Positions 43,021-56,065 of a stretch of DNA of 64,000 nucleotides are shown here, piece after piece. Numbering within the stretch: position 1 is the stretch's first letter; the number at the start of each line of letters is the position of its first letter. Under the pieces are notes generated by a model. The model made no database searches and was not told the DNA's origin. It saw only the letters and a list, made by a program, of their open reading frames with translations. The position numbers and the translations under genes are program-made. Source of the DNA: Wolfiporia cocos (taxonomy: Eukaryota > Basidiomycota > Agaricomycetes > Polyporales > Phaeolaceae); NCBI GenBank assembly GCA_029448655.1, contig JACCLO010000014.1, positions 186,001 through 250,000 on the forward strand. Reading direction: 5' to 3'.

Positions 43021-44775
43021 TTCCAATTGCCTCGTTGCACTCTATAAGCTACGAGACTGAATACTTAAGAGCCGGAGGGAGGGTTACGGGGTGCATTGAT
43101 GAGCAGTGCGTCTTCGTGCTAGAAATCAGTAGAATGTGGTAAGGTGGGGCCGCTCTCTTCATGTGCGTTCTCCGTGGCGACGCACTATGGTTGCCACATG
43201 ATACTGTCTAGGTTGTGGATGCACATGGTTGCCCCGGTACAGCGTAAGACGTCCATATCAACGGTATTCAAGGTACCAATGCATCGCATCAATGCATGAA
43301 CAACCAAACATTCTCCCATCAAATGCTCGGACTGCTGCGATATGCAGATGCAAGGATTGCTAATGATCAGAGGTGCCCAGGTAACGTGGGCAGATATTTC
43401 CCTCTCATGAGAGGAACATACCAGTCATAGTGCGTTGTCTATCAAATTCTTTGAAAGGGCTCACGCTTCAATCTCCTTCACAGTACGATGGTGCAGGAGT
43501 TTGAGGTACGGGCGTGCGACATTTCATGGATGGGGATGTTACATGGTTACCGAGCCAAACGCCGAAGAACATACAACGGCTATGCAGCCGACGTCCACTC
43601 AATTCAATCGACGGGATGCTGGACGTACAATGTGAGTAAGTAGAAGAGACGGGACCCCGGGAACAACTGGTAAGTCGGCGAGTGGATGACAACAGGCTAT
43701 CGAGGGGCGGGAGGGAACATCGCCACCGCCGTGAAAGCGCAGTAGATCCCATTCCAGGACCCTGAAAATTCCCACAGAGGCATGTTCTGTATCTGTTCGA
43801 GGTCGACCGGTCATGTCCGAAAACAGACTGGTCAGAAGGTGTAACGACGAACGATCACGAATGAATAGCGCTCGGTAGGTCGTCAAAAGCACGACCGTGT
43901 TCGTCGACATCCCACCAATATATCGCGATCGTGAGTATGTTGTCCTTGGGGTAGGATGCTGAGCGATATCACAATCAGGGATAATTGTTGGCACTCTTGC
44001 TCAAGGCCAGTTAGTCGGGTACCTGAGCAAGGGCTATACCGCTACGCTGTCGACATGGCATGAACGGACGCCGACAGGCCTGCTCAGACGACAGGGTCAA
44101 TATCCGGAGGTTCGAGCAAGCCGTAAGTATTAGGGCCGATTTCGGCAGTACCCGCTACGTTTATGGGGCATCATCGAGGTTGCCGTCTGATTCAGATCTT
44201 TGAGTTTGGTATAGCCGATCGTAATATATATTGGTATCGTCACCATCGCCGGTGTGATTTATCAAGACCTCAGTTTGTAAGTCGAGTAACGCTTCAGTTC
44301 CAAGAAGATTAAACAGGGCGGCGGCGGAGCTCGAAAGGTATTTACAGCGGTCGATTGCTTCAAGGCTGTGTGAGTCTACAACTTGCCATGAGATAAAGCC
44401 GGTGGGTCATTAGCGCACGTTGTGAGAGCCCACGAGCGTTAGTAGAAATGAGGGATCAAATGTCTGGACTTCGCTGAGACCTTCGCGCTAAAAATGGTCG
44501 ATCCGTATCCGGACCACTGAATTCTCGGGGGTCCTCCAATATCGCGAACTCCTTATGCGGTGCCATAGACTGGTTCCAGTACTAGCCATGTGCAGACTCA
44601 CCGATCAATGAATCGCCCGATGTTTCCGGGATGGCAGGACTCAATGCGAGTGTTCGCAATCAGTCCCGTGCAATCTACCCTGCGGGAAAGGTATCTCAGA
44701 TTGACCTCAGCCGGATCCGGGTAAGTACATATAGTCAACCTTGACAGCTTCGGAAGTCACTCCGCCTTTTTGGAC
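43021..44775. other. Intergenic, no supported gene
   Basis: Open stretches on the minus strand at 43468-43994 (for example STNTVVLLTTYRALFIRD) faintly resemble membrane segments of the DUF6533/6534 type but could not be joined into a gene. Confidence 0.35.
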
Positions 44776-46571
44776 ATGGGTTCTCCAGCAGGATCATCTC
44801 TGTCAGTCTTCATGGATATCACGGTGCTGCCTTCCTGATTTCTCCTCTTCTCAGGATTGGAAAGTACGGTCCGCTGGTTCCATCGAGTGAGTTATCATAT
44901 TGATCAACACCCATAGCTCGGGAATCATTGACACCAACTGTCCAGCTCTCGTTGTATACGACCATATCATCACTTTCCATGCTGAACTTGCCCTGGTCTG
45001 GGAAGAAGAAAAGAACTGGGTCTCCATCGTGGTCCTGCTCAATCGGTACACTATACTGGTGTGGTCGATTGTCACCTCTATACTGTATTCTGCCCTGTAT
45101 GGGGTTAGTACATCCGTACGTGGCGCTTGCGGGTCTGTAAGATATGCGTCAACCTGATGAAACTCAGGGGTTCGAGCGTTTTTGGGGTCTCACCGCCCAT
45201 CTATACTGAACTGTCGAGGCTTGCTAGGTGTAATCCGACGTTGCAACTATTCTGGTATGTGTTCCGAATTGCATGGGGATGTGTTTATGCAGGTGAGTAA
45301 GCATCCTCATAGTAATCTAAACGTGCTCCAACTTACTTTGTTGCCCAGCCTCTGCTGCTCTCCGCGTGTATGCTATCAGTAGACGGAGCTGGTTCCTCAC
45401 CATTATAACCCTGGCATCTGGCCTACTTGATCCCACAACTAACATTGTGGGTAAATTGCATTCCCAAGTCAGAAGGAGGCTGATCGTGAGCTCACTATAG
45501 ATATCACTCGTACAATACAGCGTATATTGTGCGCAAAACGAGCTTAACAGTTTATCACTACCTAGTCATCAACGGGCAACGACATAGTACTGACTTTGCT
45601 GCTAATTTTCCTGTGCAAGACTGATATGAGTGCCCTAGCTGTAAGTGAACCCTTCTGGCCATTCTATTTACGACATGAACAAATAAACGATGTTTGTCAC
45701 AATCCAGTCCTACTGTGTGCTCGTGCAGGCCAGATGGCTTCCGACATCATCGTTGTCAGCGTCACTTGGTACAATATGCTCAAATTGACGAACTGTCCGA
45801 AAACCGCTGATCATCGTATGGGTTCTTTATCGAGGCTTCTCCTCAGGGAAGGTATGTGGATCATTGTCATCGCGATGATCCTATCATGATAGATCCACAG
45901 GAACGGGGTACTTCCTGTAAGAGCTCATACACCTTCATCGTACCATAGCACTCTAAATGACGTGATGAAGATTCCTTCTAGCGCTCAACATCGTGCAAAT
46001 AGTGCTATGGGAAACTAGTGTGCGAACTATCAGACTATTCCATTACTTGAGCTGATTAGCTGCTCATGCAGACATTCTATTTATTCAATCTCTGGGCTAC
46101 TCCGTTAGTTACCTGCGCAGTTCATCGATTTCTTGCTCACCGTCAAATATCAGGCTTGCAGCTATTACGTTGTCTCGATTCCTCCTTGATCTTCGTCGCT
46201 GCAGTGTCTCTTCACAGACGCTGCAGAATGAAGGGCAGACCGACAGTGATACTGCTGTTTCTCAGTATTATGGATATACGATCCATTTATCGACGTTCGT
46301 CAGCACCGTGGGCACAGTTCCCCAGCATGAACCTCATGTTGACCCAAGCTCCGATCTTGAGGCTCGCAACAGATAATGTACATTTTCCTTGCAGGTAATG
46401 CTTTACGTAGTAGAATTCTACCTGTCCCGAGTAACGTGTTTCAGACAGGCTCGTTCATAACCCGGAGGACACCCTCTCCTGGACCGTCCGTCCTCCATGC
46501 GATTCGTTCGGCAGCCACAAGATCCAACTCCGGGTCTTCCTTAATCCTCTTCACTGACCTTGTCCCATATT
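44776..46571 (+). CDS. DUF6533-type multi-pass membrane protein (intron-rich)
   Basis: The clearest exon (about 44930-45105) encodes VVYDHIITFHAELALVWEEE and VLLNRYTILVWSIVTS, the hallmark N-terminal pattern of DUF6533 (YDxxLTFxxEVxxIW...LFLLNRY). Later exons give AALRVYAISRRSWFLTIITL (about 45350-45415), MASDIIVVSVTWYNMLK and LSRLLLREG (45730-45850), LNIVQIVLWET (about 45982-46013) and a C-terminal exon with ISRFLLDLRRCS (from about 46164), which is the usual ISRFLLxLR end of the family. These follow the family order of helices. ATG 44776 (MGSPAGSSLSVFMDI) is a tentative start and the exact end is uncertain (a C-terminal extension up to 46571 may belong to a neighbouring remnant). The function of the family is unknown; membrane location is inferred. 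Confidence 0.55.
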
Positions 46572-48067
46572 GACCTTGGACATATGATCCGCCTATAATG
46601 AAATCATAGATCTAGTACGCCTTCGGGGAAGCTGTGTAAGTTACGATTGGTGATGTCAATGACCGGAGGACGGAGCACTTTTCCTTTGTCTGATTCGCAT
46701 ATGTCACGATTTTGAGACATTCACATCAAACTTGTACCGCCGCATATGGATGTCTCCTCCGTATGAATGTTAAGCGACAGGCCCCTTTTTGCTGGAAGCA
46801 ATGAACATGACCAACTTACTTGGAGTCAGTCATATCGATCACCGAGTTGATTTACGGCAAACTGGCCCGCGCTGTGAGAGCAATGCACCTGCCACATATT
46901 AATAAACATGATCGCAGGCTGCTTCTTGTTAAGTAATCCCGCTTCAATATTGCCATTCAGGGATAATACTTTCGACGCCAGCTCCAAATTACCCCGAGGG
47001 GATTATCACTGCGCCGGAAACATACGTTGACTGGTCATTGGCTAAGGCAGTTGTGTGCCTTGCGACGGAAGGGACGCTATTGCATGCGTGCAACTTGAAG
47101 CTGGCGATCAGCGATCTTCGGCGCAAGAATAGACCAGAACCGTGACATGGATTCTCCATCTGATGCCCGTTGGTCAGGCGCCTCAAAAGGTTATACGTAT
47201 TCTGTTTGAGACATACGTATCAAGGCTTTGAGTCACGTAAGCTTGCCTAATCAACCGTGAGTACTCCGCACCTATGTAGACTCACCGACTGAAGCATGTA
47301 TAGCACACAATATTCCGTCGTGGTTCGTCTTGCATTCATGGAGATGAGGGCGTACCAGCAAACCTGAGATAATGATTTTCAAGAGACAGTGCATTTCCTC
47401 TGTACACGGATTCCTTAATGAGGAGATTGACACGAACTGATCGCGTACGCGCAGCCTCTTCCTCCTCCTGAATGTAGCGCAAATGATAGTGTCTGACAAT
47501 GTGAATACGTCTGTACTATCCTTCCGGCTCCGTTGAATGCTAACTGCTAGCTGGTGATCTGTTGCGTTCTCCATACCACAATGTGCAGAATCTGCCTCGG
47601 CGTGGTGCTAGCTCACGCCGAGAGGTGATACAACTGCCGGTGCAAATGATACGCCGCTTACGCTATATCCCTACCTAGATCGATAGCATCAACAGTTTTA
47701 TGAATGAGAGAGCAAGCTCAACTTATGATTATGCACTCGAAGTGATGGGAGGCGCCGAACATCACACTGCTACAAAAGCTATATAACACGCAATAGACTA
47801 GATAATATCTGGATCGGGTTCGATATCAATCCTCAGAGTCTGAGCGTCATAGTCTTTCGTACTTACGCGAAGGTATGCCGTTACAATAGCGACGGTTGCA
47901 TATCGGCAACCGTAGAGCGAAGTACATCCTAGCAACAGTTACGCGCGCAGTGCTGTACGCTACGTGAGTACTGACAGCGTTCATCTAAGACACGCTCCGC
48001 ACAAGTGATGTAGAAGAGACGAGACGCCGCGTACTCTAGAATGAAGAAGATTTGACGAGGTAATCAA
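46572..48067. other. Intergenic, nothing firmly recognised
   Basis: A plus-strand open stretch at about 46978-47143 (PEGIITAPETYVDWSLAKAV, ATEGTLLHACNLKLAI) looks protein-like and may be an exon of an unidentified or decayed gene. No partner exons were found. Confidence 0.35.
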
Positions 48068-50125
48068 TCACTGCTTCGTGATGCGCTTGAACATGACCTC
48101 TGCCTGTGGGTCGGGAACAAAGGCCCCATTTATGCAGATCGGGGCAGCTTGTATTCCCCCGAGGAGCTTGATGTCGTACATGATAACGATGTGGGAAAGC
48201 ATGGCTTTCAGCTCATTCACGGCGAAAAATCGACCCGGACTAGATAAGCGGAAGTCAATATACATATCATCTACCATAACCTGTCTCACATACCACGCAT
48301 GATGGCCATAGCAAAGCACAAGATATTCGGGACTTGTGCTAACGGCGTGGTACCGAGTCGACTCCTTGTCATTTTCGCGCATGTTTGAGAAGCGCCACGG
48401 GTCAAATACATCCGGGTGCGGGTGGAACTCTTCGTCAAGATGTATCGCATGGGTGGCCGCACCAATGGTCGTGCCTGCTGGAACAAATGTTCCGTCTTCG
48501 AAAACGAAGTCCTTCAGCGCCTTGCGCTCAAGATTGGCTGATAGGCGTTGTTGATGTAAGCCAGAACGATGCTAATGTTTTCGGATAATGCACCGACGAC
48601 TACCCCTGTGAGTCTCTGCACCTCCCTCACGAAGCTGTCAATTTTTCGCATCTTTCTCAAAGCCGCCTCCGTCCACCCATCTTCTTGTGTGCACGCCTCG
48701 ACCTCCATTCTCAGTGGCTGAATATACTGTGGATTGGACGCTAGGTAACAGACAATATTTTGGAGACTCTGATGAAGACATTACAGAATGTCTAAGTGTG
48801 GTATGAACATCGCATACTCACCAGAGATGATGCGTGAATAGCTGAAAAATTGACGACCAAGACGCGAAGAACTAATGCACGGACGGTACGTTCTTCTCCA
48901 CGCGCTTCGTTCATTGGCCACTGTAACATATCGTTCTGTATCTGGTCGCTTTGTGAGCCCCACGCTCAAATCTGAATCACTCACGGGCCTATCTGTCCAA
49001 TCTTCGCCGAACTCGACCATCTTCCGCAAACGTCCGGAAATCATGGGCGCGAGGTGCTTCATTCCACGATCGATGCTTCGAGGTACGTCTGTTAGGAAAT
49101 ACCCCACGACCCTGATAGCAAATTAGTGGAACATTAGAAAGTAACCCTTGAGCCTACTGCTTGAGGGACTCGGGGAACATATTGATAGTTGTGGCCTTCT
49201 TCACAACATCGATCGTAAATATCTTATTTAGCGAGCAATAGTCGGGATCTCGACCTGAAAATGAATCAGGCAATATAACCGCTACATATATCAGCAATGA
49301 CTCATAGAGAGATAAACCGACGAAGATACGGTTACTCGTCCGACACACGATTTGCATAATCCTATCTCGCACCTTAGCCTTGATCCATCCAGCTGTGTGT
49401 ATGTTTACGTGTCCTATGTTATCGCCCCTTCCCTTTTTATATAAGTCTACATTGACAGACCTGCATCGGCATTTGCGGCAGGAATTTCGTCATCGAAGGC
49501 CGCGACGATTTCGTCGCATATCTCGGAAAATAAAGCCCCAATGTTTCGGGTCAACTGGGATCGTACTATTGGGATATGGTATGGATTGTTATGAATATTT
49601 TGCCCTAGGGTATACCGTATTTGAAGAAACTGCACAAGGATCATCAATCAACGATAGCACAGTGCGTGAACGGCAACTCGAATATACCTCTTTCGCAGCC
49701 TCTGAGAAGGAGAGCTGATCATCAGGAGCTTTGCGTACTTCTTCAATCAGCTCCGGGCTGGTCAAAATAATGTGCCACCCTCGTAACGTCAAATGCTTGA
49801 AATGTACTGTCGGGATGAGATGATCGCAAAAAAATGGAATTTATCGCTTGAGTTGCAACCTGTAGCATACTTTCGTATATCCTTCATGGATAATGTTGTC
49901 AGCATGAAACAGAAACCGGTACGCTCCGTAGTATGAGACTAACGCCAGTGAAGGACCTCCCACGGTTGGGATATGGCTGAGCTGTATCAGCGGATCTCTA
50001 TGAGTATTATAATCCGTTGAAGCAATGCATTGACAACCTTGCGCGAGGTTGACCTGTGAAAGGCTGCAGCAACATAGATGAACGTCAAAACTCAGCAGAA
50101 AGACGGTAGCCGATGAGGATTTCAT
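48068..50125 (-). CDS. Cytochrome P450 monooxygenase, multi-exon
   Basis: Minus strand. It starts MKSSSATVFLLSFDVHLCCC, a short hydrophobic N-terminus, and continues LSHIPTVGGPSLALVSYYGA, RGWHIILTSPELIEEVRKAP, PYHIPIVRSQLTRNIG, FVGLSL, GRLRKMVEFGEDWTDRP and the I-helix VNFSAIHASSL. Next are the K-helix ExxR in KIDSFVREVQRL, ALKDFVFEDGTFVPAGT, FHPHPDVFDPWRF and the haem loop YGHHACPGRFFAVNEL, where the Cys codon is split by the intron 48240-48293. The last exon is 48068-48239. The order and length fit fungal class II P450s whose I-helix reads AIHxSS. The haem loop is unusual: LCYGHHACPG instead of FGxGxHxCPG, with Phe to Leu and Gly to Cys changes. Some exon borders between 48780 and 49800 were not fixed. 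Substrate unknown. Confidence 0.8.
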
Positions 50126-51473
50126 GCTGGTAGCAATGGGGAAAGCTTCTTCGTCGGACAGTATTTAAGCTATGCATCATCACATGTGCTTTGCGGCTCA
50201 GCGTGGAATTAATCGATGACGTGGAACTCACGGGAGTTGACTGTGAATTCCCATTAATGCGAAGTCATGGAGACCTTCCATGATGCACTCGCGCTTTACT
50301 TCGCTTCATCTACATGGCAGATTAGCAGTACTTCTTCCGGGTCATATCCCATTTTTGAGTTCGAGTACATCTAGCCATCTCAGGATACTTGTAGCTGAAG
50401 CAAAGCTGCCAAGGTCGTATAATGATCCACTGTACGCCTTGCATATTTCACTCGAAAGCTACCTATGATATCGTCGGCGACTTGCGGATCCATCGGCCAG
50501 CCACTCATAGGTTTGAGCGCGCCACATGCTCGGGTGAGTGCATCGCGTTATGACGCAGTCTGCGCGTAATGACACGATAATATCGAGAATTGGTCTCAGT
50601 TTATTTCTGGTAAACCGGTCTTGAAAATCTCATGCGTAGATATATATCGCTGTGCTTTTGAGCAGATCGATAGAGACGACCGCACACATCGATGATTGAG
50701 AAACGGCATGCGCCTATATAGACCGCATGTTGATTATCAGCATTTACATCAGGATAGTGAACGCGGACAAATGTCTACCAGAGCTGAACTGTTGATGACG
50801 TGATGCAGGTGATGCTTCATGTCACTTTTATCATTCCGCTTGCATCCTAGGGAATGTGGATGTATAACTAGTAGTACAATTGACCATGTCGTTCTGATCT
50901 AGGGCGCGTGAAAGCGCCACAAGGCATGTAGTAGAACTTTAGCTTTTAGACGCTGTCTGTTTTGGTATGCCAAATGCCAGTGGTATGGCGCCGTGACTAG
51001 CTGACTGCATGACATGAGGACGGCGGGTTCCAGCCGTCCATTGGTATCGTTATTGTACACTGTCACTGCTGTCACTATACATGTCGATATTAGTTTCCAC
51101 AGTTTTGGCAAAGTGACTACGCTACCTTCAGTTCAGATCCAGCATTCGCTCGCAATCATGATTGTACCTATGAGCCCAGAGCAAACGCCAGCTTCTACGG
51201 TCTTCAATCATCATTAGCTCCAAACGACAAATGGTCCCATGTATGGTGGTTCCAACCCACTACGATGCAGGTTCACACCGTCAAATCTAGAACTTTCGTG
51301 AATAAGCGCCCGTTGCTTGTTGCTAACAAGTACAACGAGATACAGAATATCAGAACTGGTACAACCATCCGTAGATTGCAAGTCATTTCTCCCTTTCTCA
51401 CCGTCGATATAGATGTCACGCTGAAGCTGAGAGTGGATGAGGAGCTATGCTGCTGAAGTTGTTCGATCTATCT
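50126..51473. other. Intergenic region between P450 and alcohol dehydrogenase
   Basis: 1.35 kb without a supported gene; it should contain the P450 promoter (minus strand) and the 3' end of nothing on the plus strand. Confidence 0.45.
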
Positions 51474-53096
51474 TTAAAATTTGATAACGGCTCGTCCTAC
51501 AAGCCGTCCTTTGATCATCGCCTCGAAGACACTGTGTGTATGTTCTGAAAGCATGTAATGCGCAAGACGAACGTGAAGCACGTACTCATTGATCTTCTCC
51601 AGCGGGTATTCCGTATAGTGACATTGTACTTTCCCTCGTGCCGCGAGTTGAAGGGCCTCGTGTGCCACCTGACGTCCCCTGCGTAGGAGCAGGGGTCATT
51701 CAAGAATATTAGATAGAACAGAGATGTCAATGGAAGTACCCTGTTTGCGTAGCAATGATGTTCAAACCCTGTGGATGGTAGATCGCCGTTAGTGTACGCG
51801 CTCTCGATATGTGATGGCCATGAGAATCAAGAATTCTGCGCACCGCATCGATGATCCGCGCCATAGGAAGACCGGTGACCTCCTGTGGGCTGCCAATACA
51901 CAATATCGTGCCCTGGGGGCGCACGTACCACCCTGCGTGTATGTATGCTTCATTCTGAATTAGCTTAGATGTGACTTTCTTAGTATGATTGTTGCAGGGT
52001 TATTGGACGCACAGATGCAGCAATTATGAGTGCAGCGTGAGCGCCCATCGGATCACTAACAGCTGCTTGTACGGCCGAGACGATGTCCGTGCATTCGGTG
52101 AAGTCAATGAACGCCTCGGCGCCAAGAGATAGGCAAAGCTCGCGCTTCGGCCCAGAATCTGCACGTTGCGTTGGCAGTTCGATCAAAGCAGTTTGGGAAA
52201 CTGATATACCGATTGCAAGTACACGAAGTCCTCTCGCGATCGCATACTGGATAGCTACAAGTGTATATTCATTAGCGTCGGTTCGCATAGATATATGGAC
52301 TAACCGAGATGTCCAAGGCCGCCTCCCGCTCCGGGAATTACAATCCAGCCACCTACATGAGTGTTGAGCTGGCTGAGCGAGTTATATACCGTTAGGCCCT
52401 GGTGATCTGCTCAATAAGTCGTATCTACATTTCCGTCAACTTATAACTTGCCGCGCAAAGAATGGGTGCCGCAGTTGCACTATCTAGCTCATCCGGAATA
52501 GGAATTAGATGGTCAGTGAATGTAACCTGCCGATAACACTTTATTCAGAACCGTATACAAACGGAAAAGACACAATACCACACCATATATTCTGCGAAAG
52601 TTCCATCGACATGATACCCGGAGATTATCCTGTTCGGGCAGTCTATGCGCAATTAGCCTCCAGTCAAACGCAGATCAGTTGCAATGGAACGCACTTTGCT
52701 CGAACCCTCGGCGGCAGTGGTCACAGTTCAGGCACGACCTGACACAATACTTGATGCCGACACGGTCGCCTATGCGGACATTTCCGCTATACATACTATC
52801 GAGGGCAATAACACGCCCAACTCCTTCGTGCCCGCCAACACTGGGAAGACGAGGTTTGATTGCCCACTCGCCTGCCATGAAGTGCAGGTCCGTGTGGCAC
52901 ACGCTAAACTCAGTCAGAATGCGCTGATGCTGGTATCATGTCTTGCTTACCCCGCATACTCAAGTTTGACGATGCATTCCCCCGGTTCGAGATCAGCAGG
53001 AGACTTCAGTGGATACGAATCAGTTACATATGTCTTGCTGCTGAATTCGCGGGTGACGGCAGCGCGAATTCGTGATGGAATAGTGACAGACGACAT
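51474..53096 (-). CDS. Zinc-dependent alcohol dehydrogenase (MDR family), intron-rich
   Basis: Minus-strand exons include 53096-52951, 52903-52695, 52642-52584, 52526-52452, 52398-52305, 52254-52013, one from 51954 and a C-terminal part ending at 51474. The protein has the catalytic-zinc signature VCHTDLHFMAGEW and GGHEGVGRVIAL, the structural-zinc loop CLNCDHC with the fourth Cys in CPNRIISGYHVDG, the nucleotide-binding loop VIPGAGGGLGHLAIQY, LSLGAEAFIDF, VRPQGTILCIG, GRQVAHEALQLAARGK and the end FEAMIKGRLVGRAV. It should oxidise alcohols or reduce aldehydes with NAD(H). Two short introns interrupt the last third (for example after EKINE). One intron (after PILCA) uses a GC donor, gcaagt. 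The gene looks intact. Plus-strand ORF 52684-53169 is its shadow. Confidence 0.88.
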
Positions 53097-56065
53097 CACA
53101 GGGATGAAGGAAGGCAGGAGGGGGATGGGTGTGAAACTTTATGGTAAGGAGGCTACACAGGCACCATAAGCATCGCAGGAGCTGCACAAATAACTAGTGC
53201 TGTCTATTGACGCACTCGACAGAATTTTATTGTGCCCATGGGAACATCAGATCCTAAGTTGTTTAGATGGATATGCATTTCCCACAGAGCGCATCAAGTT
53301 TCATGATCATGGGTACATGCATGTCCCTCTTGGAACAGCATGAGAATTTAATAAAGCAAATTCGTGTCACATGGCGGCCGCCCGTAAGCTATGCATGCCA
53401 CTTACATAATGTTATATGGCTTGGAGCAAAGTCTGGCGCGGTAAGTCGCTTCGAGGATCATCAGCATCTCGAAGCACCCGGTTTTTGTTTTAGGATTCAC
53501 CTCGTAAGATAGTCGGTGTGCGTATCGGCTTTGTATGGCAGACCTTCAGCAGGGTTCGACGCGCAGATGGCTAAGCCCGACCTCTGACCAACGAGCTATG
53601 GTCATTAAGAGCGCCGCCGTTCTGCATAAAGCCGGAGACCAGACAGACGCTGCGCAAGATGTCCCGAGCTACAGTTGAAGCGGTACGTGTCGATAGTGAC
53701 CAATTGAAGGAGCGTAGGCTCAACAGACAGCAAGAGCAGCAGGCCATCATCGAGCGTCAGCATAAGAAAAGCGAGCATGAGTGTGTTGCACCAGATGGCG
53801 CCCCCCACTTTCGGCGAAGCGGTGAGTGTCAGAAGTGGACAACCGCTACCTGCTTGACAAGCCTGGACTCACATGTAGCATCAGTTCCATTCAACGGCAA
53901 GGCACTGACTGGTCCAGGCGGTTCTCACAGCCTTCCTTATTGCACTTACCAACAACATTCAAGACGTCTGCAACAGCGCTGAGAAGGCGAGCCGCTCACG
54001 CTACTCCCTCACGATCTATACGAACACCAGTTTTTCCCGGTTCAGGTAGGGGAGTCGAGATTTCCTTCAGAGCATCTTTCAACGAAGGACTCGCTCCCGC
54101 ACCTGCACAAGTTCATGGCGATATGGGTGACGTCATGCAGGCTCAGGAGGACGTGTCCTGTTTCTGGCGGATGCGCTATAGACGCTTCCGATGAGGGCTC
54201 TTTCACCGCCGAAGTATCTGTGAGCGCGGTTTAATCTGGCACCGGTAGCAAGACGTCCGATCTTGGGAAGAGGCGCAAGCAGAGCAATGCAATCGCACAA
54301 CGACTAAGCATGGATAACACCGCGGTCAAGGACTAGCGCGAGCGGAAAGGCAAGGGAAAAGCCGCGCAGCAGGAGTCTATTTCAGCAATCTCTGGCAGAG
54401 CGATCATGCTGTCGCTAGCCCTTCTGGAATCCAGAATATTGCGCGGTATCACTCGCTTGCCACGCCGGCTTTGGTCGCGCTCGGTGTCCGTGCGCTATCG
54501 CCATTCGCCCTGCCTCCACTAGCTATGCCCAAGCAATCGTCGTATGGATTGAACGTACCGCCGGCCCCCATCAAGCCACCAACGACTTGGCGGTGTCTCC
54601 TAGGCACCCGCGCGTAACCACCTCCCGGTTCTGACATCCTTCCTGTCCCCGACGCAATTGGTCAGTCAATGTGACGCGGTAAACGCATCGCTCTAGGGCA
54701 ACGCCGTGGCAGATCAGTGGAAGGCGTGTAGAACCGAGGATTCCTCCTCGTTACACGGCTTCTTCCTAGGCAAGGCCCTCAAGAGTGCGCAGTGGTGCAG
54801 CGCAGCGCTAGACTAATCAGCGCCTAAACCGTCAGCGTCTAATAATCATGTGATTTCTATGGGCGCTAGCGGCTTGTTGACAATAGTTGCCATCGTAAGG
54901 GTCGATCAATATGGAGCTTTACAATTACAAGATATTTCGGTGTCATGTGCATGGTCTCCTCTGATACCCATGCCTATCAATGCTGTAAAAAGTGGTACTA
55001 GCTCGGATGGTCCACGACCTATGCTAAGATTCTCGAGAGCTCATCCTAATGCTGTCTTGACGCACGAGCGTGAAACCCATTTCTGCTGTAACAAACGGTA
55101 AGCACCATGCTCAGTATCCAATAGACGTCGCGGATCTGATGTGTCGATGGCCTCCTTGTTCCTGAAATGAGGACGCAGAAATGAGGACGCAGATATGCTT
55201 GCGGCTCCGATCGCGAAGGCTGAACAACTCGGCAAGCTAGCATCGAAACACATCCGTGTACTGCAAGTTTATCTGAAAGGCGTAATGCTCCGCTCCCCTC
55301 TTTCTATGTGTTTCAAGAGGCTTGTATGACGATACTCTGACACTGTATGCTGAGTATAATGCACGCCGCTTCCAGTAGCACCACTGCGAACCTAACTTGC
55401 CGCACAGGCGCAGGTACTGGTATCTTCGACATCACGCTGAGAGATCTCAAGCTAGGGCGCCTGTCCAATCTCGTAAGCTCTTCATCAGTCATCAGCTTAC
55501 CCCTAGAGCATTGCTGGAACATATTGATCTGCCCGTTTGGAGTGCCGAAAAACAAATATGAATTTATATTACAGCTGGAAATGTCGGTGAGTTGCCCCGC
55601 GTCGTGAAGATCGGCATGACTCATTCTACTTCTCCCGCAGAGCTCTCAGCGGAGAATGTCGCCCGGATCGACAGCTGCTTCAAGAGTAGGCGGCGCGCGG
55701 TGTACGCCATATATGGCTATTTGACTTTTCGCTTGGAGCCCGAACCGTTGGTCCGAACAGTACGATGGTCCATAGGAAAATAGAGTAGTACCTTTGCGCC
55801 GGCGCCGCTCGAGATGGGCTCGAGACCTGGCCCTCGTTTCATAAGTACCATCGCTTGATCCGGAGGTAGTTCCCGCCGTCCGTTGACTCCGGACTTTCTC
55901 GTGACCTTCCGCGCAGTCAAAATCAACCCTGACCGCCGCTTGTGGTCTTGTTCTTCCGTGTTTCAGCATGTCCATCGTCAAGGACCTACTCGGCGTTGGT
56001 AACCTGCTCTGTTTCTATCTATATGAGCCAAGCAGCCGTCTGCGTCTCTTGTGTTCAATGCTAGC
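53097..56065. other. 3 kb of intergenic or repeat-derived DNA
   Basis: 53659-53982 (plus) is open and begins with a charged coiled-coil-like stretch (SDQLKERRLNRQQEQQAII). 54240-54420 has KRRKQSNAIAQRL and RERKGKGKAAQQ with a stop, which could be a gag-like remnant. 55313-55981 holds short ORFs on both strands. Nothing could be assigned. Confidence 0.35.

Noticed and set aside
52684..53169. 161-aa plus-strand ORF
   Set aside because: Antisense of the alcohol dehydrogenase exons 1 and 2.
53500..53660. Possible tRNA gene around the sequence ggttcgacgcgcagatgg
   Set aside because: No cloverleaf could be folded by eye and the A-box/B-box spacing does not fit.
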